Source of the DNA: J061 sp003695725 [NCBI: Candidatus Schekmanbacteria bacterium]
GTDB lineage: Bacteria > Schekmanbacteria > GWA2-38-11
Direction: 5' to 3'
Assembly (NCBI GenBank): GCA_003695725.1
Contig: RFHX01000233.1
Span: 1-9,503 of the forward strand
Length of the DNA stretch: 9,503 bases
Shown: positions 1-7,213 of the stretch, in pieces
Layout of the letters: each line of letters begins with the position of its first letter
How positions within the stretch are numbered: position 1 is the stretch's first letter
The notes under the pieces: generated by a model
The model's database searches: none
Told to the model about the DNA's origin: nothing
Seen by the model: the letters and a program-made list of their open reading frames with translations, nothing else
Program-made: the position numbers and the translations under genes

Positions 1-11
1 AAATAAAAGAG

Positions 12-46
12 AGCGGAAAATTGACAAGATTTTCCGCTTTTTTTTT
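12..46 (+). terminator. Rho-independent terminator of an upstream gene outside the window
   Basis: A perfect 10-bp stem pairs positions 12-21 with 29-38 around a 7-base loop. It contains a GCGG/CCGC core and is followed directly by a run of about nine T on the + strand. This is a textbook intrinsic terminator. It should end a + strand transcript entering from the left, which separates the two-component operon from whatever precedes it. Confidence 0.88.
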
Positions 47-79
47 GTATAAATTTTTATTTTTCATATAAAATATTAT
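45..79 (+). promoter_or_regulatory. Possible promoter of the two-component operon
   Basis: The stretch after the terminator is extremely AT-rich. TTGTAT (45-50) could be a poor -35 box, 16 bases before TATAAA (67-72). TATTAT (74-79) is an alternative -10 box. The location between a terminator and the first gene of an operon favours a promoter, but in DNA this AT-rich such matches are common by chance. Confidence 0.3.
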
Positions 80-109
80 AGGAAAAGAAGAAACTTGTTT
101 TTTCAAAAA

Positions 110-115
110 GAGGGA
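110..115 (+). promoter_or_regulatory. Ribosome binding site that decides the response regulator start
   Basis: GAGGGA lies 6 bases before a TTG codon at 122. The longer reading frame opens at another TTG at 95, which has only a distant AGGA-like sequence. The site at 110-115 therefore supports initiation at 122, giving the family-typical N-terminus that runs straight into the first beta strand. Confidence 0.6.
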
Positions 116-121
116 AGAAAG

Positions 122-829
122 TTGCCGAATAAAAAAATTCTTTTAGTTGATGATGACACAAAACTTGTTTCGATGGTTAAAAATTATCTTGAAAGGGATG
201 GCTATAAAATTATTCCTGCCTATGATGGTGAGAAAGCTTTGGAGCTTTTCGATAAGGAAAATCCTGACTTTATCATTCTTGACCTGATGCTTCCCAAAGT
301 TGATGGTTTAGATGTGTGTAAAGAGATAAGAAGCAAATCTAATATTCCAATTCTTATTCTTTCTGCCAGAGGAGAAGAAACAGATATTGTCGTAGGGCTT
401 GAAATTGGGGCAGATGATTATTTGAGCAAACCTTTTAGTTTGAGAGAACTTTCAGCTCGCGTGAGGGCTCTTTTAAGAAGGTCTTCCAAATCAGGTGTCA
501 AAGAAAAAACCAAGAAAGAATTTCTCAAGTTTTCTACATTCTCAATAGATTTCAAGAAGCATGAAGTGATCGTTGATAATAAAAAAGTCGATCTCACTGC
601 CACTGAATTTGCTCTATTAGCTCTCTTAGCGATGAATCCGGGTAGAGTTTTCACAAGAGATCAGCTTTTAGATGAAATAAGAGGCAGAGAACTCACACCA
701 TTTGACCGTTCAGTAGATATTCATATCAGCCATCTTAGACAAAAAATCAATGATACTGCCAAAGAGCCACAATATATCAAAACTGTCTGGGGTGTTGGAT
801 ACAAATTTGAGGACAGTGCTCAGGAATGA
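122..829 (+). CDS. OmpR/PhoB-family DNA-binding response regulator
   Basis: This is the cytoplasmic transcription factor of a two-component system, activated by phosphotransfer from the kinase encoded next to it. Counting from the TTG at 122 it has 235 residues. The receiver domain spans about 4-120. Its acidic pocket is at D10-D12, the phospho-acceptor is D54 in the ILDLMLP segment, the switch residue is S81, and the conserved lysine is K103 in the KPF motif. A winged-helix DNA-binding domain follows at about 140-230, with the typical LTATEFALL and VWGVGYKF segments. Every catalytic position is intact. The frame could open upstream at TTG 95, but the good ribosome binding site favours 122. 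The stop codon overlaps the kinase start (ATGA), which implies translational coupling. Length and domain order match CpxR, PhoP and BaeR, but sequence alone cannot say which regulon it controls. Confidence 0.95.
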   Translation: MPNKKILLVDDDTKLVSMVKNYLERDGYKIIPAYDGEKALELFDKENPDFIILDLMLPKVDGLDVCKEIRSKSNIPILILSARGEETDIVVGLEIGADDYLSKPFSLRELSARVRALLRRSSKSGVKEKTKKEFLKFSTFSIDFKKHEVIVDNKKVDLTATEFALLALLAMNPGRVFTRDQLLDEIRGRELTPFDRSVDIHISHLRQKINDTAKEPQYIKTVWGVGYKFEDSAQE

Positions 830-2253
830 GAATAGGTATCTATTGGAAAGTTATTACAATTTTCCTTTTATACATCTTTTTTTCAACAATTATTATTCTT
901 CTTATATATCATTTTACAGAATCTCCGGAATCGATTTCTGTCGATATACGGTCAGCAGTTATCAAGGATTCCCTTTTGACGGCGCAAGACCTTTCTCGAA
1001 TGATAAAAAAATCGGGCAAAAAGGGACATTATGAAGCTCTTGACAACCCCTCAATAAAATACTTCCTAGAAAAGACAAATAGAAAAATCAGATTGTCAAA
1101 TATAGCGGGAAAAGTCCTTTATGATTCCGTCAAAGGGAGAGTCTATGGCGGAAATGTGATAAATTATGACAAAATATCAGAAATCCTCTCCAAAGGTATT
1201 CTTATTGAAGGTGGTTATAGCGGCTGGTTTCGCAGTACAGTGGAAGTATATGTTCCCATTAAAGTAGATAACGAAGTTTTGGGTATATTGCAGATAAGTT
1301 ATCCAAAAATAAGTGAAAAAAGGGTTCGTTCAAACCTTAAATATGGAATTCTTGTTGAAGTTGCAGTGATATCCCTTCTTGCGCTATTTTTCTCGCGGCT
1401 TATTACTGCCCCTATAAAAAAACTTGAGACTGCAACAAAAATGGTGACTGACGGAAATCTCGGTTATCAGGTTGATATTAGGACGAATGATGAAATAGGC
1501 GGACTTGCCAAAGATTTTAATGAAATGTCTAAAAAACTTGCTGATATGACTCGCCAACGAATTGAATTGACTGCAGATATTTCACATGAACTACGCTCTC
1601 CACTTGCTAGGATTAAAACTGCAGCTGAAATGATGACACTTGACCGAAATAATCCTCAACAGTTGGAAAAATATCAGCAGACAATATCTCAAGAGATTGA
1701 AGAATTGAATATTCTGATTGAGGACCTTCTCGAGCTTTCCAAACTCGAACTTGATAAAGTAGAGCTTAATTTGGAGTATTCAAATCCTTCAAATATAATT
1801 TCAGAGATTATAGACAGAGTAAAACCATTGGCAGAAAAAAAAGATATCAAAATAGAATATAAGCAGGACAATAATACACCAAATATTATGCTTGATATTC
1901 ACAGAATGAGACGAGCTCTTAGCAATATAATTGAAAATGCAATAAAGTTTACAAATCAAAATGGACATATTATTATTGCAGAATCCTTCAAAGGTGATTC
2001 ACTAACTATCAGTGTAGCTGATGATGGAGTAGGAGTGCCGGAAAGCGAATTGTCATCGATATTTGAGAGATTCTACCGCATAGATAAATCACGTGCGCGT
2101 CAGACTGGAGGGACAGGGCTTGGTCTAGCGATTGCAAAATCGATAGTTGAAAGGCATGGAGGTAAAATTGTTGCAAGGAAATCAGATATGGGAGGACTTG
2201 AAATAGTTATTTCAATTCCTACTCCGGGTTTTTCAAAACATTCTTTTATTTAA
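826..2253 (+). CDS. Membrane sensor histidine kinase (HAMP-HisKA-HATPase_c)
   Basis: This 475-residue kinase senses an extracytoplasmic signal and phosphorylates the regulator encoded upstream. A first membrane helix lies at about 9-29. A periplasmic sensor region of about 145 residues follows, with no recognised fold but probably PAS-like or mixed alpha/beta. The second membrane helix is at about 172-192, followed by a HAMP linker (about 193-245). The H-box contains the phospho-acceptor H254 in the SHELRSPL motif. The ATPase domain has the N-box (N371), the G1 box (D399-G403), the F-box (FERFY, 413-417) and the G2 box (GGTGLGLA, 428-435). All are intact, so an active kinase/phosphatase is expected. 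The architecture resembles CpxA, BaeS and EnvZ. Translation is coupled to the regulator through an ATGA overlap. Its 3' end overlaps the convergent nitrogenase-like gene by 8 bases. Confidence 0.95.
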   Translation: MRIGIYWKVITIFLLYIFFSTIIILLIYHFTESPESISVDIRSAVIKDSLLTAQDLSRMIKKSGKKGHYEALDNPSIKYFLEKTNRKIRLSNIAGKVLYDSVKGRVYGGNVINYDKISEILSKGILIEGGYSGWFRSTVEVYVPIKVDNEVLGILQISYPKISEKRVRSNLKYGILVEVAVISLLALFFSRLITAPIKKLETATKMVTDGNLGYQVDIRTNDEIGGLAKDFNEMSKKLADMTRQRIELTADISHELRSPLARIKTAAEMMTLDRNNPQQLEKYQQTISQEIEELNILIEDLLELSKLELDKVELNLEYSNPSNIISEIIDRVKPLAEKKDIKIEYKQDNNTPNIMLDIHRMRRALSNIIENAIKFTNQNGHIIIAESFKGDSLTISVADDGVGVPESELSSIFERFYRIDKSRARQTGGTGLGLAIAKSIVERHGGKIVARKSDMGGLEIVISIPTPGFSKHSFI

Positions 2254-3613
2254 TACTTTTTTCAATATCTGCCGCAAAGGAGATAGCGCCTCTGAAACCA
2301 AGATGTGTCGCACAATTTCCATAAGCATTTACAGATACAGTAGGGATATTGAGAGGCAGGATTCTGTTTTTTGTCATTCGATTCCCAATGAATAGGTCAG
2401 GTTTGTTTTCTATTAGAAACTTTTCCTGTTCGATGTAATTTTGCCCCGTAAATATCCAAGGATTTTCACCGTATTTATTTAGAATTTCTTCTAACCTCCC
2501 AGCTTCTTCCAAATCATAATGATAGAATCCAATACCTATGGGTTTCATTCCAAGTTCAAGGCAAAATTTTAATATTGATAGAACTCTTGGTGCTCCACCT
2601 GATATAAAGAGGCGTTTATTTTTTAATCTTGCAGATATTTCTTTAAATTCTTTTTCTGATTTCAAAGCTTCTTCCTCTATCTTTGCAGCCGCTTTTTTGC
2701 TGCAGCCTGTTTTTTCAACAATTTCGATAAACCATCTTCTGCTTTCTGAAATTCCAATCGGCTGAAGCCCTGAAACATATTCCATTCCAAACTTTTCTTT
2801 CATCATTTTTGCATAAAATCTTCCTCCTGAACCGCATAAAACTGCATTTATTATTGCAGAAGATGATTTACGAATTTCTTCAATTGATGAATAATAAGGA
2901 ATAAAACGCACTGAAATACCTGCCATTGAAAGGACTCTTTTTATTTCTTCCATATCATTTTTAGTTATTGATGCCATATTTATAACATTTACAAGTTGTG
3001 GAACTTTTTCTTCCTTTTCTACTAATGACATAAGCTGACTATATGCAAAATGGTATCCCTTTTTCCAGTTTAACCCTTTGATACCGGCGCAATTGATTGC
3101 TTTTACTTTTTTCCCTGTTCGCTTTTGGACATTTTTAACAACAGACTCTACATCATCACCTATAATTGCAGTAGAGCAAGTGCTGAAAACCCAGACGACT
3201 TCAGGTTTGAGACGGTTATGGATTTCCAATATTGCATTGAAGAGCTTTTCTTCTGCGCCAAAGACAATATCATCTTCGACAATCTTTGTGGTAAATGCTC
3301 TATTTTCAAAGGGATTGCATAATTCAGTTGAAATTTCACGGATGTCTTTATAAAGGAAGGATACGACATTCCGATGCATTGAGCATCCAGAAGGCCCATG
3401 GACAAGGCAAACTCCCCCTTTTATCCGATACAGCATAGTATATGCCGCATACATAGGGCACAAAGTAACGAGAGGGCTTTGAAGGGACTGACAATTAGAA
3501 AGGTTTGATACTTTTTTGTTTTTTATTTCTTCAAAAAAATCTTTAGCGGTACCGGAAAAACATTTAGTTTCCGTTGGGTTTAAATTTATTCCACATTCAA
3601 CTCTGTTATTCAT
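2246..3613 (-). CDS. Solitary nitrogenase component 1-like protein (NifD/NifE superfamily)
   Basis: This 455-residue cytoplasmic protein belongs to the Oxidored_nitro superfamily, which includes NifD/K, NifE/N, BchN/B, BchY/Z and CfbD. Three cysteines sit where the family binds its P-cluster or [4Fe-4S] cluster: C52 (CPMYAA), C77 (HGPSGC) and C146 (STCSTAIIGDD). The TTKIVEDDIVFGAEEKL segment near 108-124 is strongly NifD/NifE-like. C260, before GSGGRFYAKMM, aligns by eye with the cofactor-ligating cysteine of NifD (C275 in Azotobacter). H437 lies close to, but not exactly at, the NifD cofactor histidine, just before LGFRG. C41 and C69 are extra nearby cysteines. The length suits a full three-domain subunit. 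No reductase, second subunit or nif cofactor gene is visible on either side, so classical nitrogen fixation is not supported here. It may act as a homodimer like CfbD, or be a cofactor scaffold, or have an unknown reductive role. A weak AGG lies 8 bases before the ATG. Confidence 0.85.
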   Translation of the reverse strand: MNNRVECGINLNPTETKCFSGTAKDFFEEIKNKKVSNLSNCQSLQSPLVTLCPMYAAYTMLYRIKGGVCLVHGPSGCSMHRNVVSFLYKDIREISTELCNPFENRAFTTKIVEDDIVFGAEEKLFNAILEIHNRLKPEVVWVFSTCSTAIIGDDVESVVKNVQKRTGKKVKAINCAGIKGLNWKKGYHFAYSQLMSLVEKEEKVPQLVNVINMASITKNDMEEIKRVLSMAGISVRFIPYYSSIEEIRKSSSAIINAVLCGSGGRFYAKMMKEKFGMEYVSGLQPIGISESRRWFIEIVEKTGCSKKAAAKIEEEALKSEKEFKEISARLKNKRLFISGGAPRVLSILKFCLELGMKPIGIGFYHYDLEEAGRLEEILNKYGENPWIFTGQNYIEQEKFLIENKPDLFIGNRMTKNRILPLNIPTVSVNAYGNCATHLGFRGAISFAADIEKSIK

Positions 3614-3632
3614 AGCATAACCTAAGTCTGAG

Positions 3633-3645
3633 AATTTCAGAAATT
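3633..3645. repeat. 13-bp palindrome upstream of the nitrogenase-like gene
   Basis: AATTTC and GAAATT flank a single central A, forming a perfect inverted repeat 20-32 bases before the ATG of the nitrogenase-like gene. The place suits an operator or a small 5' leader hairpin. The half-sites are AT-rich, so chance is a real alternative. Confidence 0.35.
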
Positions 3646-3661
3646 TACAGTTATCTGCTTT

Positions 3662-3685
3662 TAGTCAGAATTAAAAAATAGTCAA
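3662..3685 (-). promoter_or_regulatory. Possible promoter elements for the nitrogenase-like gene
   Basis: Read on the minus strand, TTGACT (3680-3685) resembles a -35 box, and a poor TAAAAG lies 16 bases downstream as a -10 candidate. TAGTCA occurs twice on the + strand (3662-3667 and 3679-3684), 17 bases apart. No good -10 box is present, so the call is weak. Confidence 0.2.
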
Positions 3686-3763
3686 CAAAGAGAAGAATGG
3701 AATAGGATTTAACATTGTTTTATGCTCTACCAAAAATTAGGCAAGCTGAATAACATCAAGCCG

Positions 3764-3833
3764 TTGACATTTCTACTTTGCCTTTACAATCGCTAATCTA
3801 TTCGTTGACTTGCCAGCTTATTTCAGTTAGATT
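3764..3833 (+). promoter_or_regulatory. Candidate promoter(s) of the tol-pal operon
   Basis: Two sigma70-like pairs lie in the divergent gap before tolQ. The first is TTGACA (3764-3769) with TACAAT (3785-3790), whose 15-base spacer is short. The second is TTGACT (3805-3810) with TAGATT (3828-3833), whose spacer is 17 bases. The heptamer CGTTGAC is repeated in both, 42 bases apart. The rest of the 252-base gap (3614-3865) holds no open reading frame or structured RNA that I can recognise. Confidence 0.4.
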
Positions 3834-3865
3834 TAATATACAATCTAAAAATAGAAGGTGAGATT

Positions 3866-4621
3866 ATGTTTGGACTTGACTCTTCTCTTATCCCGGAAGG
3901 GAGTGTATTGTTTCTGGTTCTAAAAGCCGGATTGGTGGTAAAAATTGTAATCTTAATATTATTATTGATGTCAATAATATCATGGGCAATTATCTTTTCC
4001 AAAAGCGTCACTTATAGAAGGGCGGCAAAAGAAACTGAAAAGTTTCAAGAATATTTTTGGAAAAGCAGGGATCTGAATAGTGTTGATGATAATATTTTAC
4101 AGTTCAAATATTCTCCTGTTGCTCAGGTATTTCACACTGGCTATCAGGAGTTTCGAAAAATAAATGGACAAAAAAATTCGTCCGCCCAAGATGAAAAAGA
4201 TAATACAGTCTCTCCAAGAGGAATGATTGCCGGCAGTGCAGATGGAATCGATAACATAAGCAGGGCATTAAGGCGGGCAACTGTTTCAGAGATTACTAAA
4301 CTTGAAAGTGCGCTTACTTTCCTTGCTACGACAGGAAGCACAGCTCCCTTTATAGGTCTTTTTGGTACTGTATGGGGCATTATGACTTCATTCCATGGGA
4401 TAGGATTAAAAGGGTCAGCTTCTCTTGCAGTAGTTGCGCCTGGAATTTCAGAAGCATTGATTGCAACAGCTATCGGTTTGGTTGCGGCAATACCGGCAGT
4501 AGTTGCCTATAATTATCTTTTGCGGCGAGTAAGAGTTTTTTCCAGCCAGATGGACAATTTTTCCTCTGATTTTCTGAATATCATTAAAAGATATCTTATG
4601 CAGGATTCAGGAAGGCAGTAA
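3866..4621 (+). CDS. tolQ: TolQ, proton-channel subunit of the Tol-Pal motor
   Basis: This 251-residue inner-membrane protein belongs to the MotA/TolQ/ExbB family. With TolR it turns proton flow into movement of TolA during outer-membrane constriction at division. Membrane helices are predicted at about 20-44, 147-173 and 195-217. The hallmark segments TGSTAPFIGLFGTVWGIM (156-173) and EALIATAIGLVAAIPAVVAYN (start at 196) are present. They include the pore-lining threonines T156 and T201. The cytoplasmic loop is somewhat longer than in E. coli TolQ (230 aa), with a hydrophilic insertion of about 17 residues near 100-125. The family also includes ExbB, but the following tolR-tolA-tolB-pal order settles the assignment. 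The ATG at 3866 has a good AAGGTGA ribosome binding site 6 bases upstream. It is the first gene of its operon. Confidence 0.95.
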   Translation: MFGLDSSLIPEGSVLFLVLKAGLVVKIVILILLLMSIISWAIIFSKSVTYRRAAKETEKFQEYFWKSRDLNSVDDNILQFKYSPVAQVFHTGYQEFRKINGQKNSSAQDEKDNTVSPRGMIAGSADGIDNISRALRRATVSEITKLESALTFLATTGSTAPFIGLFGTVWGIMTSFHGIGLKGSASLAVVAPGISEALIATAIGLVAAIPAVVAYNYLLRRVRVFSSQMDNFSSDFLNIIKRYLMQDSGRQ

Positions 4622-4623
4622 TT

Positions 4624-5043
4624 ATGGAGCCAATGAAATCTGAGATGTCAACTTTGTCGGATATCAATGTTACTCCCTTTGTGGATGTAATGCTCGTACT
4701 TCTTGTCATTTTTATGGTTACAGCTCCTATGCTTTTTCAAGGTGTCGATGTTGATCTTCCGGAGGCAAATTCAAAACAAAATGTTGAGTTGAGTAATGAG
4801 GAATTGATATTAACGATTACCGCAAATAAAACTATCCTTCTAAATAAAGAACCTGTTTCTCTTAAAGATTTACCTTCAAAACTGCGAGAATTATCAGAAA
4901 AGAAGAATGCTAAGAACCTTTATCTTCGTTCAGATAAAAATGTGCCTTATGGTTTCGTAGTAAAGATAATGGCCGCAGCAAGAAGAGCTGGTATATCGCG
5001 GTTGGGAATGGTAACTGAGGAGGAACAGGAAGGCATTGAATAA
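4624..5043 (+). CDS. tolR: TolR, ExbD/TolR-type motor subunit
   Basis: This 139-residue protein has one membrane helix (about 19-40) and a periplasmic domain. It assembles with TolQ to form the proton pathway. The signature SDINVTPFVDVMLVLLVIF is visible at 12-30. D21 is the conserved proton-carrying aspartate (D23 in E. coli TolR). The C-terminal half, with the YLRSDKNVPYG segment (115-125), is the usual ExbD/TolR fold thought to contact peptidoglycan. Length is normal for the family. The gap to tolQ is only 2 bases, and a GGAAGG at the end of tolQ serves as ribosome binding site. In-frame ATG codons at 4633 and 4645 are alternative starts, so the first few residues are uncertain. Confidence 0.95.
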   Translation: MEPMKSEMSTLSDINVTPFVDVMLVLLVIFMVTAPMLFQGVDVDLPEANSKQNVELSNEELILTITANKTILLNKEPVSLKDLPSKLRELSEKKNAKNLYLRSDKNVPYGFVVKIMAAARRAGISRLGMVTEEEQEGIE

Positions 5044-5058
5044 TGAAAGATAAAAGAA

Positions 5059-5874
5059 ATGCCTGCGCTAAAAATAGAGAAGAAATACATCTTTGTATCA
5101 TTTATAATCCATTCTTTGGTGCTTTTGTTGTTAGTATGGTTTTCTGATTTTGGTTCACGTCTCTATATTCCTGTTGATGCTATATATGTGGATATTGTCC
5201 AACAACCTAAACCTGTTATCAAGGCAGTTGCAAAGAAAGAAATAGACAAGATTGAGAGGAAACTTGATGTAAAAGAAAAGAAAATTGAAAAAAAAGACTT
5301 GATGAAAAATGTAAAAAAAGAAGCCAAAAAAAAGATAGTACCTCCCCAAAAAAAAGCAGCTGTAAAGAAAATCGTGCCGCCGAATCCCCAAAAAAAATTG
5401 CCGCATAAGGAAAAAAATGAAACAAGGGCTCCACAGGAAGAAAAAAAATATTCTACTGAAGAGGATTTCAAGAAAATGATGGAAAGCATCGAGAGTATTT
5501 CAAAGGAAGTTGAAAACAAGAGAATAGCGGAAAAGAAAAGAGCAATCGCATTGCGTACGAGCAGGGAATTGAAAGGCAGTATCGAAGATATGAGATTTCG
5601 CCTATATTATGACAGAATTTGGTTTAAGATAAAAGAATCTTGGATTCTTCCAGATATTCCGGAGGTTGATGAAAGCAAATTAACTGCAATTGTTTTAATC
5701 AAGATTAGAAAAGACGGTGAGATAATTGAGAGAAGTTTTGAAAAGCGTTCAGGAAATTATATTTTTGACAATTCTGCAATGAAGGCAATTATCAAGGCGA
5801 ATCCATTACCTCCTGTGCCTGAGGGATTAGCAGACGATATATTAGAAGTAGGGGTGAGGTTTATACCGGAATGA
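5059..5874 (+). CDS. tolA: TolA-like energy transducer (short, Lys-rich, TonB_C)
   Basis: This 271-residue protein is anchored in the inner membrane and should link the TolQR motor to TolB and Pal across the periplasm. A single N-terminal helix (about 10-31) carries S14 and H18 in the Ser-x3-His pattern that TolA and TonB use to couple to their motors. Residues 50-165 are a Lys/Glu-rich spacer with a duplicated KKIVPP motif (91-96 and 103-108). Residues 172-271 form a TolA/TonB-type C-terminal domain, including IWFKIKESWILP and a KDGEII hairpin. It is much shorter than E. coli TolA (421 aa), mostly in the helical spacer, so it looks intermediate between TolA and TonB. Position between tolR and tolB supports TolA. 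The ribosome binding site is poor and the gap to tolR is 15 bases. An in-frame stop just upstream makes 5059 the only practical start. Confidence 0.88.
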   Translation: MPALKIEKKYIFVSFIIHSLVLLLLVWFSDFGSRLYIPVDAIYVDIVQQPKPVIKAVAKKEIDKIERKLDVKEKKIEKKDLMKNVKKEAKKKIVPPQKKAAVKKIVPPNPQKKLPHKEKNETRAPQEEKKYSTEEDFKKMMESIESISKEVENKRIAEKKRAIALRTSRELKGSIEDMRFRLYYDRIWFKIKESWILPDIPEVDESKLTAIVLIKIRKDGEIIERSFEKRSGNYIFDNSAMKAIIKANPLPPVPEGLADDILEVGVRFIPE

Positions 5875-7196
5875 AGAATAAGAACAGAGAATTTTTGAAA
5901 AGAGCGATTTTGTTTTTTATCTTTCTATTTTTATCCTTTAATACAGTATTAGTGAAGGCGAAGGTTTATATCGATATCAATTCCCCTTTTCTGAGGAAGA
6001 TACCTGTCATCATTGGAGGATATATTTTAGATGATGAAGAATCGAGCAAAAAACTTAGAGAAGAGACAACTGCGGTGCTGAAAGATGACTTGGATTATTC
6101 TGGTTATTTTGATGTCAAAGAAATCCTTTATTTTAAAACAGTATTGGAGAAGGAGAATTTCCAGAAACTACCTGAAGACATTGATGCATCCATCTATATA
6201 AACAGTAAAATTACATATCAGAACAATATATTGACTGTAGAATTTCGTCTTTATGATGTAGTGGAAAAGAAATTTGTTTTAGGACGCAGGTATCGTGGAA
6301 GGGCAGAGGATGTAAGAAGAATCTCTCATCGCTTTGCTGACCAAATATTAGAGAAAGTAACTGGTGTAAGAGGTCCTTTTGAATCAAAAATTGCCTATAT
6401 ATCTGAAACAAAGGGTAAAAAAAGACTTATCGTTTCTGATTATGATGGTTCAAACAAAAAGGTAGTAAGAGAAAACAATACAATCATTGCTTCACCTGTA
6501 TGGTCTCGCGATGGCAAAAAACTTGCATATACATCTTACAGAAGCGGTAAGCCGTCTCTTTATATCGCAGATTTCAGCACCGGCAAAGAGAAAAGAATTC
6601 CTCTTCCGGGCACTTTGCCATTGGCAGGAGATTGGTCGCCATCGGGAAATAAATTGGCGATAACAATAACGATTGACGGCAATCCTGATATCTATATTTT
6701 AAATTTGGATAGTAATAAGATAGAAAAAATCATTTCAAGCAGATATATAGATGTTTCCCCATCCTTTTCACCTGATGGAACAAAAATTGCTTTTACATCA
6801 AACAGGCATGGAAGTCCGCAGATTTTTGTCAGTGACTTGAATGGTAGAAACATAAGAAGAGTGTCGTATGAAGGAAGTTATAATGCTGATCCTGCATGGT
6901 CCCCTGAGGGTGACAAGATTGCATTTTCATCGAGAAATAATGGCAGATTTCACATTGCCGTCGTCAATCGCGACGGCACCGGTTTGCGTTATCTTACAGA
7001 AGGATTGGGCAATGATGAGGCTCCTTCATGGTCGCCTGATGGTAGATTTATTACTTTTACATCGAACAGAAATGGTATATATAAAATATATATAATGAGT
7101 TCGAATGGTACTAATCAAAAAAAGATTGGTGCTAAAATAGGAAAAGAAACAGAACCGCACTGGTCACTGAGAAAATCATATAGAGGAACCTTTTAA
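5871..7196 (+). CDS. tolB: TolB, periplasmic beta-propeller of the Tol-Pal system
   Basis: This 441-residue exported protein shuttles between TolA and Pal. A Sec signal peptide covers about 1-30: basic [10 protein letters not shown], a Phe/Leu-rich core and cleavage after VKA. The N-terminal TolB alpha/beta domain (about 31-165) contains the VIIGGY and [10 protein letters not shown] segments. The C-terminal propeller is built from PD40 repeats, recognisable by the repeated WSPDG-K-AFTS pattern. These repeats start near 207, 251, 294, 338 and 382, with a last partial blade near 426 (EPHWS). Length is close to E. coli TolB (430 aa). Its ATG overlaps the tolA stop (ATGA), so the two are translationally coupled. 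No irregularities are seen. Confidence 0.96.
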   Translation: MKNKNREFLKRAILFFIFLFLSFNTVLVKAKVYIDINSPFLRKIPVIIGGYILDDEESSKKLREETTAVLKDDLDYSGYFDVKEILYFKTVLEKENFQKLPEDIDASIYINSKITYQNNILTVEFRLYDVVEKKFVLGRRYRGRAEDVRRISHRFADQILEKVTGVRGPFESKIAYISETKGKKRLIVSDYDGSNKKVVRENNTIIASPVWSRDGKKLAYTSYRSGKPSLYIADFSTGKEKRIPLPGTLPLAGDWSPSGNKLAITITIDGNPDIYILNLDSNKIEKIISSRYIDVSPSFSPDGTKIAFTSNRHGSPQIFVSDLNGRNIRRVSYEGSYNADPAWSPEGDKIAFSSRNNGRFHIAVVNRDGTGLRYLTEGLGNDEAPSWSPDGRFITFTSNRNGIYKIYIMSSNGTNQKKIGAKIGKETEPHWSLRKSYRGTF

Positions 7197-7202
7197 TATG
7201 TG

Positions 7203-7207
7203 GGAGG
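7203..7207 (+). promoter_or_regulatory. Strong ribosome binding site of pal
   Basis: A consensus GGAGG lies 6 bases before the pal ATG. It is the strongest Shine-Dalgarno sequence in the tol operon. This fits the expected need for more Pal than motor protein, and it fixes the start of the lipoprotein. Confidence 0.75.
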
Positions 7208-7213
7208 AATAAT

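Noticed and set aside
21-53. TTGACA (21-26) in the terminator with TATAAA (48-53) as a promoter for the two-component operon.
   Set aside because: The spacer is 21 bases, too long for a sigma70 promoter, and the hexamer lies in the loop of a clear terminator hairpin.
750-1034. A 94-codon + strand frame spanning the regulator and kinase junction.
   Set aside because: It overlaps two clear coding regions in another frame and has no recognisable features.
5288-5397. Several runs of seven or eight A in tolA as programmed frameshift sites.
   Set aside because: The tolA frame is intact through to a recognisable C-terminal domain, and the runs are explained by Lys codons. No downstream stimulatory structure was seen.
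5163-5519. Minus-strand open frames opposite the Lys-rich part of tolA.
   Set aside because: Phe-rich translation is the mirror of AAA/GAA codons. There is no ribosome binding site or domain.
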